Shown: positions 1 to 8,617, counted from the first letter of the stretch. The stretch is 64,000 nt of DNA from Proteus myxofaciens ATCC 19692 (GCF_001654855.1 NZ_LXEN01000031.1:1-64000), one strand, 5' to 3'. Notes: a model not told the origin generated them from the letters alone. Numbers and translations: made by a program.

Positions 1-125
1 TTTTGATCTTTATTCAGAAAAGATTTCATAACTGGATTATTAACAATTATATCATTTTATTTGCATATTATTGGGTGTATAGTCTGCCTCCATCCTCGTT
101 ATATACCATTTTATATAGTGAAATA

Positions 126-142
126 TCACAAAATTTTTGTGA
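126..142. repeat. 8-bp inverted repeat upstream of the TonB receptor gene
   Basis: TCACAAAA and TTTTGTGA flank a single T, giving a perfect palindrome about 70 bp upstream of the receptor start. The half-sites point the opposite way to a CRP site (TGTGA-N6-TCACA), so it is not a standard CRP box. It could be an operator for an unidentified regulator. I saw no convincing Fur box in the first 213 bases. Confidence 0.35.
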
Positions 143-213
143 CGCCTATCGCTATATATAATTTTACCTATCGCAGGATTTGAATAATTAAAAATACATA
201 TTTGGAGTTAATC

Positions 214-2355
214 GTGAATAAGTTTATTCTTTCAGCAGTAACTTGTGCTGTTACACACGCTTTCGCTATACCCGCTAGTTTTGCCGTTGGAACAACAGAA
301 AAAATGATTGTGACTGCTCACCCTGTTAATAATAGTGAAGCCGGTGCAGGGTTTATTACTCGTGAAGTGGATATGGGCCCACTGGGTAATAAAAAGTGGT
401 TAGATATACCTTATACAACAAATACATTTACTCAGTCTATTATTGAAAATCAACAAATTACCAGCGTTGCTGATATTTTAAAATATAATGCCTCATCACA
501 AATGCAAGCACGTGGTGGAATGGATGTAGGGCGTCCTCAAAATAGAGGAATGCAAGGCAATGTTGTTGCTAACTCACGTTTAGATGGCGTTAATATTATT
601 TCTACTACTGCATTTCCTGTCGAAATGCTTGAAAGTGTTGATATTATTAATGGCTTAACAGGTTCTCTCTATGGGCCAGCAAGTCCAAGTGGGCAATTTA
701 ATTTCACTCAAAAACGCCCTACTCTTAAACGATTAACTTCTATTAATGCTACTTATGTCAATGATGGACAATTCAAAGGACACCTTGATTTAGGTGGCTT
801 TGTTGATGATATCAATACGTTTGGTTATCGTATTAATGTCTTACAAGATGAAGGTAAAGGCTATGTTGCGGGTAGTAAAACACGTCGCCAATTAATTAGT
901 ACTGCGTTTGACTGGAATATCTCACCTGAAACAGTATTAGAAATTAATTTCAGTGATTATTGGTTTAAAAAAATGGGTTACCCTGGTGCATTCTCTTATG
1001 GACCTAACGTTACTGCATTGCCTGATGCGCCAGATCCAACTAAAGCCGGTTATGGGCAAGCATTTGCTGGTGTTGATCTCCATACCAGAACCATGAGTAG
1101 CCGTTTAAAACATGATTTTAATGAAAACTGGCAAATGAGTGCAGCTGTAGGTTATCAAGTGGCTGATCGTGGTTTCCGCTCTATTTCTAATAAATTAAGT
1201 GCTGATGGCCAAAAATTTACGCAAAGTCTTTCTGTACCCTCTACTTATGGTCGTTTTACGGTATTAAGTAATTCATTTAATCTTAATGGCCATGTCATGA
1301 CAGGCGCGCTTTCTCATGATTTAGTGCTTGCAACCAGTGGTTATCGCTGGGATATCTATAGCGCAAATGGTGGTGATAAAACATTTAATCTACCAGTTCA
1401 AGATATCAATCATCCTCATCGTTATGATGATCCTTCTCATGATGGTTTCTATACAGGCAGTGCTCGCACAAAAGGAAGCCGTTCTCAAGTACAATCTATT
1501 ACGGTAGGCGATACTTTAACCTTTAATCCTCAATGGTCTGTTATGGGATCACTTAGCCAAAACTGGATCAAAGAAACGTCTTATCGTAATGGTGGATCAA
1601 ATCATACTGAAAATGGGCTAAGCCCAGCAATCGCGTTAATGTTTAAACCTGTTCCCAATGTGATGACCTATGTCTCTTATGCTGATTCTCTTGAAGAAGG
1701 TGATGTAGCACCTGATACCGCTAAAAATAAAAATGAAGTCCTAAAACCATATCGTAGTGAACAATGGGAAATTGGGGTGAAATCTCAAATTGGCGACCTA
1801 AACCTTAATGCTGCTTTATTCCAATTAGAACGACCATTTGCTTATGTCGGTGATGATAATGTCTTTAAAGAGCAAGGCAAGCAGCGTAACCGTGGATTAG
1901 AGCTTATTGCTAATGGACAAGTGACTGATGAGTTTTTCATTTTTAGTAGCATGACTTGGTTAGACCCAACATTAACCAATACCGGTAATGCTAAAACACA
2001 GGATAAAGATGTTGTTGGTATACCAAAATATCAAGCAAATTTATTAGCGGAGTATCATTTCCCTACTGTTCCAAATATTACTTATAGTGCGAATATCCAT
2101 CACACGGGAAAACGTGCTGCGAATACAACCAATACTATGTGGGCTAAAGCATATACCACGCTTGATCTTGGTACCCGTTATCAAACAAATTATTGGAATA
2201 AAAAAACAATCTTTAGAATTAATTTAGATAATGTCACAAACGAACATTATTGGGCATCTATCTTTTCAGGTAACCAAAATGGAGCTATTGGTGGTGCTAA
2301 CGCATTCTTAGGCACACCTCGCCAAGTTTCAGTGTCTGTCAGTGTCGAGCTTTAA
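214..2355 (+). CDS. TonB-dependent siderophore-type outer-membrane receptor
   Basis: A 713-residue outer-membrane receptor that should import a metal chelate using energy from TonB/ExbBD. The GTG at 214 is preferred because GGAG (204-207) lies at the right distance; the upstream TTG at 202 overlaps that ribosome binding site. A signal peptide (about residues 1-24, ending ASFA) is followed by a TonB-box-like KMIVTA, a plug domain with the LYGPASPSGQFNF segment, and a beta-barrel with the usual receptor repeats. The chain ends in VSVEL, so it lacks the terminal aromatic residue common in barrel proteins. A binding-protein gene begins 12 bp downstream. The ligand cannot be read from sequence: ferric siderophore is the default, but another metallophore is possible. 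Confidence 0.9.
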   Translation: MNKFILSAVTCAVTHAFAIPASFAVGTTEKMIVTAHPVNNSEAGAGFITREVDMGPLGNKKWLDIPYTTNTFTQSIIENQQITSVADILKYNASSQMQARGGMDVGRPQNRGMQGNVVANSRLDGVNIISTTAFPVEMLESVDIINGLTGSLYGPASPSGQFNFTQKRPTLKRLTSINATYVNDGQFKGHLDLGGFVDDINTFGYRINVLQDEGKGYVAGSKTRRQLISTAFDWNISPETVLEINFSDYWFKKMGYPGAFSYGPNVTALPDAPDPTKAGYGQAFAGVDLHTRTMSSRLKHDFNENWQMSAAVGYQVADRGFRSISNKLSADGQKFTQSLSVPSTYGRFTVLSNSFNLNGHVMTGALSHDLVLATSGYRWDIYSANGGDKTFNLPVQDINHPHRYDDPSHDGFYTGSARTKGSRSQVQSITVGDTLTFNPQWSVMGSLSQNWIKETSYRNGGSNHTENGLSPAIALMFKPVPNVMTYVSYADSLEEGDVAPDTAKNKNEVLKPYRSEQWEIGVKSQIGDLNLNAALFQLERPFAYVGDDNVFKEQGKQRNRGLELIANGQVTDEFFIFSSMTWLDPTLTNTGNAKTQDKDVVGIPKYQANLLAEYHFPTVPNITYSANIHHTGKRAANTTNTMWAKAYTTLDLGTRYQTNYWNKKTIFRINLDNVTNEHYWASIFSGNQNGAIGGANAFLGTPRQVSVSVSVEL

Positions 2356-2367
2356 TGAGAGAATAAT

Positions 2368-3414
2368 ATGCACAAAGGATTTTTTAAGATCCTGTGTATG
2401 ACATTGCTGGGAGCTTTTGCTCTCAGCATGCCATGGGTGACACAGGCACAAAGAACTGTTAATTATTATCAAAATAAATCTGTCACTGTTCCTGATAATC
2501 CTAAAAGAATCGCAACAAGCTGGAATGCCCATAATGCGATTTTAGCCATGTTAGGTGCTGGTGATAATATTGTTTCTACTACTGATTTAGTTAAAACTAT
2601 TCCTTTTTTTACTGAAATAGTACCCGCGATAAAATCAGCTTCTATTTCCAGTAAAGGAAATAACGATACACTCAATATAGAGACATTAATTGTTAGCCAA
2701 CCTGAGATTTTTTTCGCGACAGGAAAACTGTCTGATGCTCAATCTAGTATACTAGAACATGCTGATATTCAAGTCGTTTTACTAAAATCAGGCTCAATGG
2801 ATGCATTATTAGAAAGAACCTTAATTACTGGGGAAATTTTAGGTACTAAAAGCTATCATCATGCTCAACACTACATTGATTATTTTGAGAGAAATAAAAC
2901 GCTCGTAAATAGTACAACCAGCAATATAGCTAAAAAATCCCCAATGAAGGTTTATCATGCCTTTGGATCACCGTTAAGAACATCTGGCGCACCTTCTTTA
3001 AATCATGATTGGATAACGCTTGCAGGCGGCATTAACGTTGCTGAACATTGGTTTGATACTATTCCTAGTAGGACCGGTGAAGTCTCTTTAGAACGAATTA
3101 TTAGTGCTGATCCTGATGTTATAGTAACAATGTATGCAAAAGATGCAGAATTCATTAAAAATTCACCACAATGGCAAACTATCACTGCTGTTCGTAATGG
3201 GCGAGTGTATACAAATCCTAAAGGGTTATTTTGGTGGTGTAGAGAAACAACCGAAGAAGCGATGCAATTTTTGTGGCTAGCCACAATATTATATCCAGAG
3301 CAAACTCATGATATTAATATCAAAGAAGAAACACGCTATTTCTATCAAACGTTTTTTAATATTTTATTAGATGATACACAGCTAATCAGTATCCTTTCAC
3401 CTAAGGATAACTGA
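2368..3414 (+). CDS. Periplasmic ABC-type metal-chelate binding protein
   Basis: A 348-residue protein of the iron-complex periplasmic binding class (PF01497-like). A signal peptide of about 27 residues ends TQAQ. The segment VPDNPKRIATSW and a later region around DPDVIVTMYAKD match the two lobes of this fold. It starts 12 bp after the receptor stop, with GAGAG-type spacing, so the two are probably co-transcribed and handle the same ligand in sequence (outer membrane, then periplasm). No permease or ATPase follows, so the inner-membrane transporter lies before base 1 or elsewhere. No lipobox is visible, which suggests a soluble periplasmic protein. Confidence 0.82.
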   Translation: MHKGFFKILCMTLLGAFALSMPWVTQAQRTVNYYQNKSVTVPDNPKRIATSWNAHNAILAMLGAGDNIVSTTDLVKTIPFFTEIVPAIKSASISSKGNNDTLNIETLIVSQPEIFFATGKLSDAQSSILEHADIQVVLLKSGSMDALLERTLITGEILGTKSYHHAQHYIDYFERNKTLVNSTTSNIAKKSPMKVYHAFGSPLRTSGAPSLNHDWITLAGGINVAEHWFDTIPSRTGEVSLERIISADPDVIVTMYAKDAEFIKNSPQWQTITAVRNGRVYTNPKGLFWWCRETTEEAMQFLWLATILYPEQTHDINIKEETRYFYQTFFNILLDDTQLISILSPKDN

Positions 3415-3425
3415 GTATAATATCA

Positions 3426-3463
3426 TTATCACCTTTTCGTTTTTATGAATGTTAAGGTGATAA
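3426..3463 (+). terminator. Hairpin after the receptor/binding-protein operon
   Basis: TTATCACCTT (3426-3435) pairs perfectly with AAGGTGATAA (3454-3463) across an 18-nt loop, 12 bp after the binding-protein stop. The U-tract is poor, so termination may be weak. Confidence 0.45.
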
Positions 3464-3937
3464 ATATTATTTATAAAACTCTTTATTATTGTATTTATTT
3501 TTTGACTTAATGATTAATTATTTCTCTTTTTTGTATGTCCAATATTCTTCTTTCACATTGCTTTGATATCTCTCAATAATACCTATAAAAGGTTATTATT
3601 ACAAAATCAGTAACCCTCTATAAAGAGGATTTATTCCAATGAATACTTTTTAATTGTCTCTATATTTTTATATATCTTAATTTCTTAACATCTAAAAATA
3701 GATTTTATAATATAGAAATAACACTATTATTGGCTGTATATTTAATTTTTATACGGCTTCAAATCAGGGTGAATAGAAAAACGAAATGCCCTATAAAGGG
3801 CATTTAATATAAATAAAGACAATAATTTCATGGAGATAAGAAAATTCTCATTACTCAAAAACCACTAATTACTGCACAAGAATTTTCTCATCCTATCTAG
3901 TTAAATCCGAAATAAGCAAAAGTATATACGGATATTA
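3464..3937. other. Non-coding stretch with two stem-loops
   Basis: About 470 bp of AT-rich DNA between the binding-protein gene and the MrpJ-like gene. It holds AAATGCCC-N6-GGGCATTT (3784-3805), terminator-like in either direction, and a 13-bp inverted repeat with one mismatch (3835-3847 with 3890-3902, 42-nt loop) just beyond the 3' end of the regulator gene. No plausible reading frame with a ribosome binding site was seen. Confidence 0.5.
3784..3805. terminator. Terminator-like hairpin AAATGCCC/GGGCATTT
   Basis: An 8-bp perfect stem with a 6-nt loop (TATAAA). It lies between convergent transcription units: the receptor operon on plus and the MrpJ-like gene on minus. Confidence 0.4.
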
Positions 3938-4270
3938 TCAAAATATAGAAAGAGCTTTACTGTCGAAATGAGTCGAAATATGTTGTTCATTGCTATCAGA
4001 TTCTTGAGCAAATCCCCCCATGACTTCTTCGAAGAATTGCCCAATATTAACACCTAATACATCAAGAACCTTAACTAAGCAATCAATATCGATACGGTTA
4101 ACACCACGCTCATAACGGAATAATTGTTGTTCACTGATATCAATCTCTTTTGCTAACTGGAATACAGTATAACCTTGAGATTTTCTTAATGACTTTATTT
4201 TTTGTCCAACTGCATAAGCGACTGGATACTTGCTACTCATAATATGTTCTCGCTTTTTACTTTGATTCAT
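3938..4270 (-). CDS. MrpJ-like XRE-family helix-turn-helix regulator
   Basis: A small DNA-binding protein of 110 residues (about 100 if translation starts at the internal Met of MSSKYPVAY). A Cro/C1-type helix-turn-helix covers roughly residues 25-80, with FQLAKEIDISEQQLFRYERG as the turn and recognition region. The SEQQLFRYERG stretch resembles the MrpJ family of Proteus, whose members repress flagellar genes and are usually the last genes of fimbrial operons. Here no fimbrial gene is present, so it is a solitary copy. A long AT-rich region lies upstream. The assignment is by motif and genus context; the target genes are unknown. Confidence 0.75.
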   Translation of the reverse strand: MNQSKKREHIMSSKYPVAYAVGQKIKSLRKSQGYTVFQLAKEIDISEQQLFRYERGVNRIDIDCLVKVLDVLGVNIGQFFEEVMGGFAQESDSNEQHISTHFDSKALSIF

Positions 4271-4802
4271 ATCTAAATTTATAATAGAGTGTCAAATCAA
4301 TAATATATAAAAACATATAATATTGGATGCACCTTTTTAGTATTAATAAAAAAATAATTATTTTAGATAAACATATGACTATTCATAACATTGCTTATCA
4401 TATGTAAATAATATACTACGCATTCAAACACTTTCAACCAATCAAAAAAAGATAATATGAGTTAATCAACACTATTTATTTAGATGAAAATACGTAGGAA
4501 TAATAGGTAAATCAATATTTATCAATACGTTAAACGAATTATTTAATATGAAAAATTGACAGACAACTTAAATCATACTAAACAATTGGAATTAATAACT
4601 ATAAAGTTTTTAATTTGAAAAATGATAAACTGAATTGTGTGAAATTTAGCCACTATATTTTCGTTTAATTTATTTAAATTTACAAATTAACTTCAAACAT
4701 TTAACTCTTTTCTTTATTATCACAATGGAGATTAACCGATATCAATGAAATTTTATGAAAATAAAAAAATCTATAGAATACATTTAAAATCAATAAATTA
4801 AA

Positions 4803-4845
4803 TAAACTAAAAATGCCATATGTTAATATGGCTCATTTTAGTTTA
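4803..4845. repeat. Stable stem-loop in the gene-poor region
   Basis: TAAACTAAAA (4803-4812) pairs with TTTTAGTTTA (4836-4845), and GCCATAT pairs with ATATGGC inside it. A GTTA loop closes the hairpin and a small internal loop separates the two helices. Seventeen base pairs in DNA this AT-rich is more than expected by chance, and it is terminator-like in both directions. Confidence 0.5.
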
Positions 4846-5561
4846 AATAATTATTAAATACTTGGCATAAGCGTAAAAATCATCTTTTAAATTAATTGTG
4901 TTTTAGAGTTAAGATTAATACAGCGCCCTTCTTACAAAAATAGTTATTATTTTATTCGTGAAATTTTATATTTAATAAAAAATAAAATCAAAATATATCG
5001 TAGAAATAAAAATCTATATTTATATTTAATCCAACAAGATCTTTTTTAGATATTATTTTGTTTATCAACTAGTTAATAGCTTTTACTTTAAAGTTATATA
5101 GAATATACTTTAAATCATAAATTTTTTTTCGTTTTAATGACGTTATTTAAATATTAGTTAATCTTACAAAAATAACGACTGAGCTAAAAAATTAAATAGT
5201 AATCAATGACTACATCTCACTATGAAGATATCATCATACTAAAAACAATCAGGCTACCTCTTATTTATCTTAGGTAAAAACCCTTAACTCTAGTCATGAT
5301 TATTATTAACACAATATATACATTAATATTTTTATATTATTGTTATTATTAATATAAACCATTGTCATTATGTTGTTATTAAAATATGACAAGCTTAAAA
5401 ATTACTATAACAATATCTGAGATGTAGTTAACTTGACACTGAAAAATAAGAGTCGTTTATATTTTGTAACTAATAAGAATGAATCGGATTTATTTAATTT
5501 TAAATCAACAAGTTGCGTAAAAATCAAACAACACACTTCATATATAAAAATTTCATTAAGT

Positions 5562-5603
5562 TATTATTTGTTAGCCAAAAAATAAAAGGCTAACTTAATA
5601 ATA
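5562..5603. repeat. Second stem-loop in the gene-poor region
   Basis: GTTAGCC (5570-5576) pairs with GGCTAAC (5588-5594). TATTATT (5562-5568) pairs with AATAATA (5597-5603) outside a small internal loop. The loop is A-rich. It could end a short transcript, but the U-tract is poor. Confidence 0.45.
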
Positions 5604-6058
5604 GAGCTTAAAATAATCCATCATTTATAGATATTTTCTTTTCCATTAGAATTAAATTATTCTTATAAAAATAACTAAAATCACTCATATTATGGATCAT
5701 AACTTATACTTTATACTTTTTAATTAGATTTAAATAATATATTAGAAATTATTAATAAAAATTAGAAAAATTTATCCTTTCAATATAAATTAAATAAACT
5801 ATCTTTAAAAAAGCTGTAGGAACATTTCAATAATTTTTTAACTTTCACTGTATTATTGACTATTTATCATTATCTTATAGGATAATCATTAAAGATTATC
5901 TAATAAAAATTTTTACACATCTATTTAAACAAGATAAAAATCAAGTAAATATCTCATTATAAAAATATTTATATTTAAAAGATAAATAAACTTTAATGAT
6001 AAACAACGGAATTGTTATAATAATGAGAGTTTTATTTGCTAATGGGGATAAATAAAGA

Positions 6059-6134
6059 TGGTGGGCGGTATTGGGCTCGAACCAACGACCTCCTCCTTGT
6101 AAGGGAGATGCTCTACCAACTGAGCTAACCGCCC
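6059..6134 (-). tRNA. tRNA-Val (TAC), last in the cluster
   Basis: A 76-nt cloverleaf with acceptor stem GGGCGGT/ACCGCCC, anticodon TAC in the CCTTACAAG loop, TTCGAGC in the T arm and encoded CCA. Same sequence as the other three Val copies. Confidence 0.97.
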
Positions 6135-6149
6135 GCTTTGATTATTAAA

Positions 6150-6225
6150 TGGTGGGTCGTGGGCGATTCGAACGCCCGACCAATTGATTAAAAGTCAACT
6201 GCTCTACCGGCTGAGCTAACGACCC
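6150..6225 (-). tRNA. tRNA-Lys (TTT)
   Basis: 76 nt, acceptor stem GGGTCGT/ACGACCC, anticodon TTT in the GACTTTTAATC loop region, CCA encoded. Bases 6141-6150 and 6226-6235 form a perfect 10-bp inverted repeat around it. Confidence 0.97.
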
Positions 6226-6262
6226 ATTTAATAATTTTTGCGATAAGGAAAATTTTTGAGAA

Positions 6263-6338
6263 TGGTGGGTCGTGGGCGATTCGAACGCCCGACCAATTGA
6301 TTAAAAGTCAACTGCTCTACCGGCTGAGCTAACGACCC
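6263..6338 (-). tRNA. tRNA-Lys (TTT)
   Basis: 76 nt, identical to the neighbouring Lys copies, CCA encoded. Flanking bases 6254-6263 and 6339-6348 are inverted repeats matching at 9 of 10 positions. Confidence 0.97.
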
Positions 6339-6401
6339 ATTCACAAAATATTACTTATTTTAGCCTTTAAGCTTATACAAACTTAAATGTTGTATCAGGA
6401 G

Positions 6402-6477
6402 TGGTGGGTCGTGGGCGATTCGAACGCCCGACCAATTGATTAAAAGTCAACTGCTCTACCGGCTGAGCTAACGACCC
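6402..6477 (-). tRNA. tRNA-Lys (TTT)
   Basis: 76 nt, identical to the other two Lys copies, CCA encoded. It is the first Lys gene transcribed, after three Val genes. Confidence 0.97.
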
Positions 6478-6514
6478 TTACCTGAATGTGATATTTTGAA
6501 AAAATAAAATGAAG

Positions 6515-6590
6515 TGGTGGGCGGTATTGGGCTCGAACCAACGACCTCCTCCTTGTAAGGGAGATGCTCTACCAACTGAGCTAACCGCCC
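6515..6590 (-). tRNA. tRNA-Val (TAC)
   Basis: 76 nt, identical to the other Val copies. Flanked by ATGAAGT (6509-6515) and ACTTCAT (6591-6597), a perfect 7-bp inverted repeat. Confidence 0.97.
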
Positions 6591-6632
6591 ACTTCATGAT
6601 GACTTAATTCTTTTTACCACATTTGATATAAT

Positions 6633-6708
6633 TGGTGGGCGGTATTGGGCTCGAACCAACGACCTCCTCCTTGTAAGGGAGATGCTCTACCAACTGAGCT
6701 AACCGCCC
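6633..6708 (-). tRNA. tRNA-Val (TAC)
   Basis: 76 nt, identical to the other Val copies. Flanks 6624-6633 and 6709-6718 are inverted repeats matching at 9 of 10 positions. Confidence 0.97.
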
Positions 6709-6746
6709 AATCATATCAATTATACAACTTATCACAACGAAAATAA

Positions 6747-6822
6747 TGGTGGGCGGTATTGGGCTCGAACCAACGACCTCCTCCTTGTAAGGGAGATGCT
6801 CTACCAACTGAGCTAACCGCCC
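6747..6822 (-). tRNA. tRNA-Val (TAC), first in the cluster
   Basis: 76 nt, identical to the other Val copies and nearest the promoter at 6838-6865. In E. coli the equivalent locus upstream of gltX is valU-valX-valY-lysV (3 Val, 1 Lys); here it is 4 Val and 3 Lys. Confidence 0.97.
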
Positions 6823-6837
6823 GTCGTGATGGGGTGC

Positions 6838-6865
6838 ATTATAGGGATACTTGGCTGTGAGTCAA
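6838..6865 (-). promoter_or_regulatory. Promoter of the Val/Lys tRNA operon
   Basis: Read on the minus strand: TTGACT (6860-6865), a 16-bp spacer and a perfect TATAAT (6838-6843), followed by a GC-rich GCACCCC discriminator and the first tRNA 16 bp further on. A strong sigma-70 promoter with a GC-rich discriminator is the usual form for stable-RNA genes under stringent control. Confidence 0.85.
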
Positions 6866-7135
6866 CGATTTTTATCGGTTTTTTATCGTAATCATGATTG
6901 TTCGTTTTATTTTTAGACAAGATGCTTTTTTTAACAGCACAACTTATACAATAGTTATCCAAACTAGTCCTTCATGACGAGTTCGTCAAACAAAAAAGTA
7001 ATTTTAAAACTTTTATTATGGTTAAAAGCGTAATGTCATTGAGGTATTAGCATCCAGTGATAAAATAAGGCAACAATTTCGTTTTTTTGATAATCACGTT
7101 TAACTTTATAAGTAAGACGTACTAAGGCAATTTCA
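6866..7135 (+). promoter_or_regulatory. Divergent upstream region of gltX
   Basis: About 270 bp between the tRNA promoter and gltX. AAGG (7124-7127) is a suitable ribosome binding site for the ATG at 7136. I could not pick out one clear sigma-70 promoter for gltX; the TATACAAT-like stretch near 6945-6955 is the best -10 candidate. Confidence 0.35.
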
Positions 7136-8554
7136 ATGAGTAAAATAAAAACCCGTTTTGCACCAAGTCCGACTGGCTACCTACACGTAGGTGGTGCACG
7201 TACCGCACTTTATTCCTGGTTATATAGTCGTCATAATAAGGGCGAGTTTGTACTGCGTATTGAAGACACCGATTTAGAACGTTCTACACAACCTGCTATT
7301 GATGCCATTATGGATGGCATGAATTGGTTAAACCTAAATTGGGATGAAGGTCCTTATTATCAAACCAAACGTTTTGATCGTTATAACCAAGTTATTGATC
7401 AAATGTTAGCAGCAGGCACTGCTTATCGTTGCTACTGTTCTAAAGAACGCTTAGAGCAATTACGTGAAGATCAAATGGCTAAAGGTGAGAAGCCTCGTTA
7501 CGATGGTTGTTGCCGTGATGGTAATCATACTCATACTCCAGCTGAACCTCACGTTGTACGTTTTTTAAATCCTCAAGAAGGTTCTGTTGTTTTTGACGAC
7601 AAAATTCGTGGCCCTATTGAATTTAGCAACCAAGAACTTGATGATTTAATCATTCGTCGTACAGATGGTTCACCTACTTATAACTTCTGTGTTGTTATCG
7701 ATGACTGGGATATGGAAATTACCCACGTTATTCGAGGTGAAGATCATATTAATAATACACCTCGTCAAATCAATATTCTTAAATCGTTAGGCGCGCCAGT
7801 TCCTGAATATGCTCACGTTTCTATGATTTTAGGTGATGACGGTAAAAAACTATCAAAACGTTATAATGCAGTAAGTGTTATGCAATATCGTGATGATGGT
7901 TATCTACCCGAAGCATTACTGAACTATTTAGTGCGTTTAGGATGGTCTCATGGCGATCAGGAAATCTTCAGTATTGATGAAATGATTGAAGACTTTACTT
8001 TAGAAGCGATTAGCAAATCAGCAAGTGCATTTAACACAGATAAATTACTTTGGTTAAATCATCACTATATCAACACATTACCTGCTGAAAAAGTTGCCGT
8101 TTATTTAGATTGGCATATCCAGCAACAAAATATTGATACAAGTAATGGCCCATCACTTGTTGAACTCATTAAATTATTAGGCGAACGCTGCAAAACACTA
8201 AAAGAAATGGCTGAAAGTTGCCATTATTTCTATGTTGATTTTGAAGACTTTGAAGAAGCAGCCGCTAAAAAACATTTACGTCCTGTTGCTCGTCAACCAT
8301 TAGAAGTTGTTCGCGATAAGCTATCTCTTATTACTGATTGGACTGCTGAGAATGTTCATAAAGCGATTCAAGATACTGCTGATGAACTCGAAGTGGGTAT
8401 GGGCAAAGTCGGCATGCCATTACGCGTTGCTGTTACTGGCGCAGGTCAATCACCAGCTTTAGATGTCACTGTTCATGCTATCGGTAAAGCTCGTAGTGTT
8501 GCTCGTATTAATAAAGCATTAGACTTTATTACAGCAAGAGAAAACCAAGCATAA
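7136..8554 (+). CDS. gltX: Glutamyl-tRNA synthetase
   Basis: Charges tRNA-Glu with glutamate; a class I synthetase of 472 residues (E. coli 471). The HIGH-type motif lies in [16 protein letters not shown] (residues 11-25), and the KMSKS-type motif is KKLSKRYN near residue 240. Cysteines at about 99, 101, 125 and 126 correspond to the zinc-binding region of the E. coli enzyme. It is divergent from the Val/Lys tRNA operon and followed by an intrinsic terminator and two tRNA-Ala genes. This is the E. coli arrangement, so identification is firm. Confidence 0.98.
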   Translation: MSKIKTRFAPSPTGYLHVGGARTALYSWLYSRHNKGEFVLRIEDTDLERSTQPAIDAIMDGMNWLNLNWDEGPYYQTKRFDRYNQVIDQMLAAGTAYRCYCSKERLEQLREDQMAKGEKPRYDGCCRDGNHTHTPAEPHVVRFLNPQEGSVVFDDKIRGPIEFSNQELDDLIIRRTDGSPTYNFCVVIDDWDMEITHVIRGEDHINNTPRQINILKSLGAPVPEYAHVSMILGDDGKKLSKRYNAVSVMQYRDDGYLPEALLNYLVRLGWSHGDQEIFSIDEMIEDFTLEAISKSASAFNTDKLLWLNHHYINTLPAEKVAVYLDWHIQQQNIDTSNGPSLVELIKLLGERCKTLKEMAESCHYFYVDFEDFEEAAAKKHLRPVARQPLEVVRDKLSLITDWTAENVHKAIQDTADELEVGMGKVGMPLRVAVTGAGQSPALDVTVHAIGKARSVARINKALDFITARENQA

Positions 8555-8573
8555 TTTCTACATCTTTATTACC

Positions 8574-8617
8574 AAAAAAAGATGCGTTCTTAATTTTAAG
8601 GATGCATCTTTTTTTTT
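8574..8617 (+). terminator. gltX terminator
   Basis: An A-rich tract plus GATGC (8581-8585) pairs with GCATC (8604-8608) followed by nine T residues; the A/T runs extend the stem. It lies 20 bp after the gltX stop. Confidence 0.75.

Larger units (their letters stand above)
4271..6058. other. 1.8-kb AT-rich gene-poor region
   Basis: No reading frame of useful length on either strand; stop codons are frequent in all frames. The region does contain ordered structure: stem-loops at 4803-4845 and 5562-5603, and GATAATC-N6-GATTATC at 5881-5900. It separates the solitary MrpJ-like gene from the end of the tRNA cluster. It could hold the regulator's promoter region, a small RNA gene, or decayed DNA. 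Confidence 0.6.

Noticed and set aside
1-213. Fur box upstream of the TonB receptor
   Set aside because: AT-rich stretches give partial matches only; none reaches a convincing 19-bp fit.
4271-6058. RyhB-like small RNA or degraded prophage in the gene-poor region
   Set aside because: No RyhB core sequence, no attachment-site repeat of a tRNA 3' end and no phage-like fragments were seen.
6604-6807. 67-residue open frame across two tRNA-Val genes
   Set aside because: It translates repeated tRNA sequence (the same peptide block occurs twice) and has no independent support.
6059-6822. Regular repeats that could be a CRISPR array
   Set aside because: The repeats are 76-nt tRNA genes with variable spacers; cloverleaf and CCA ends are clear.
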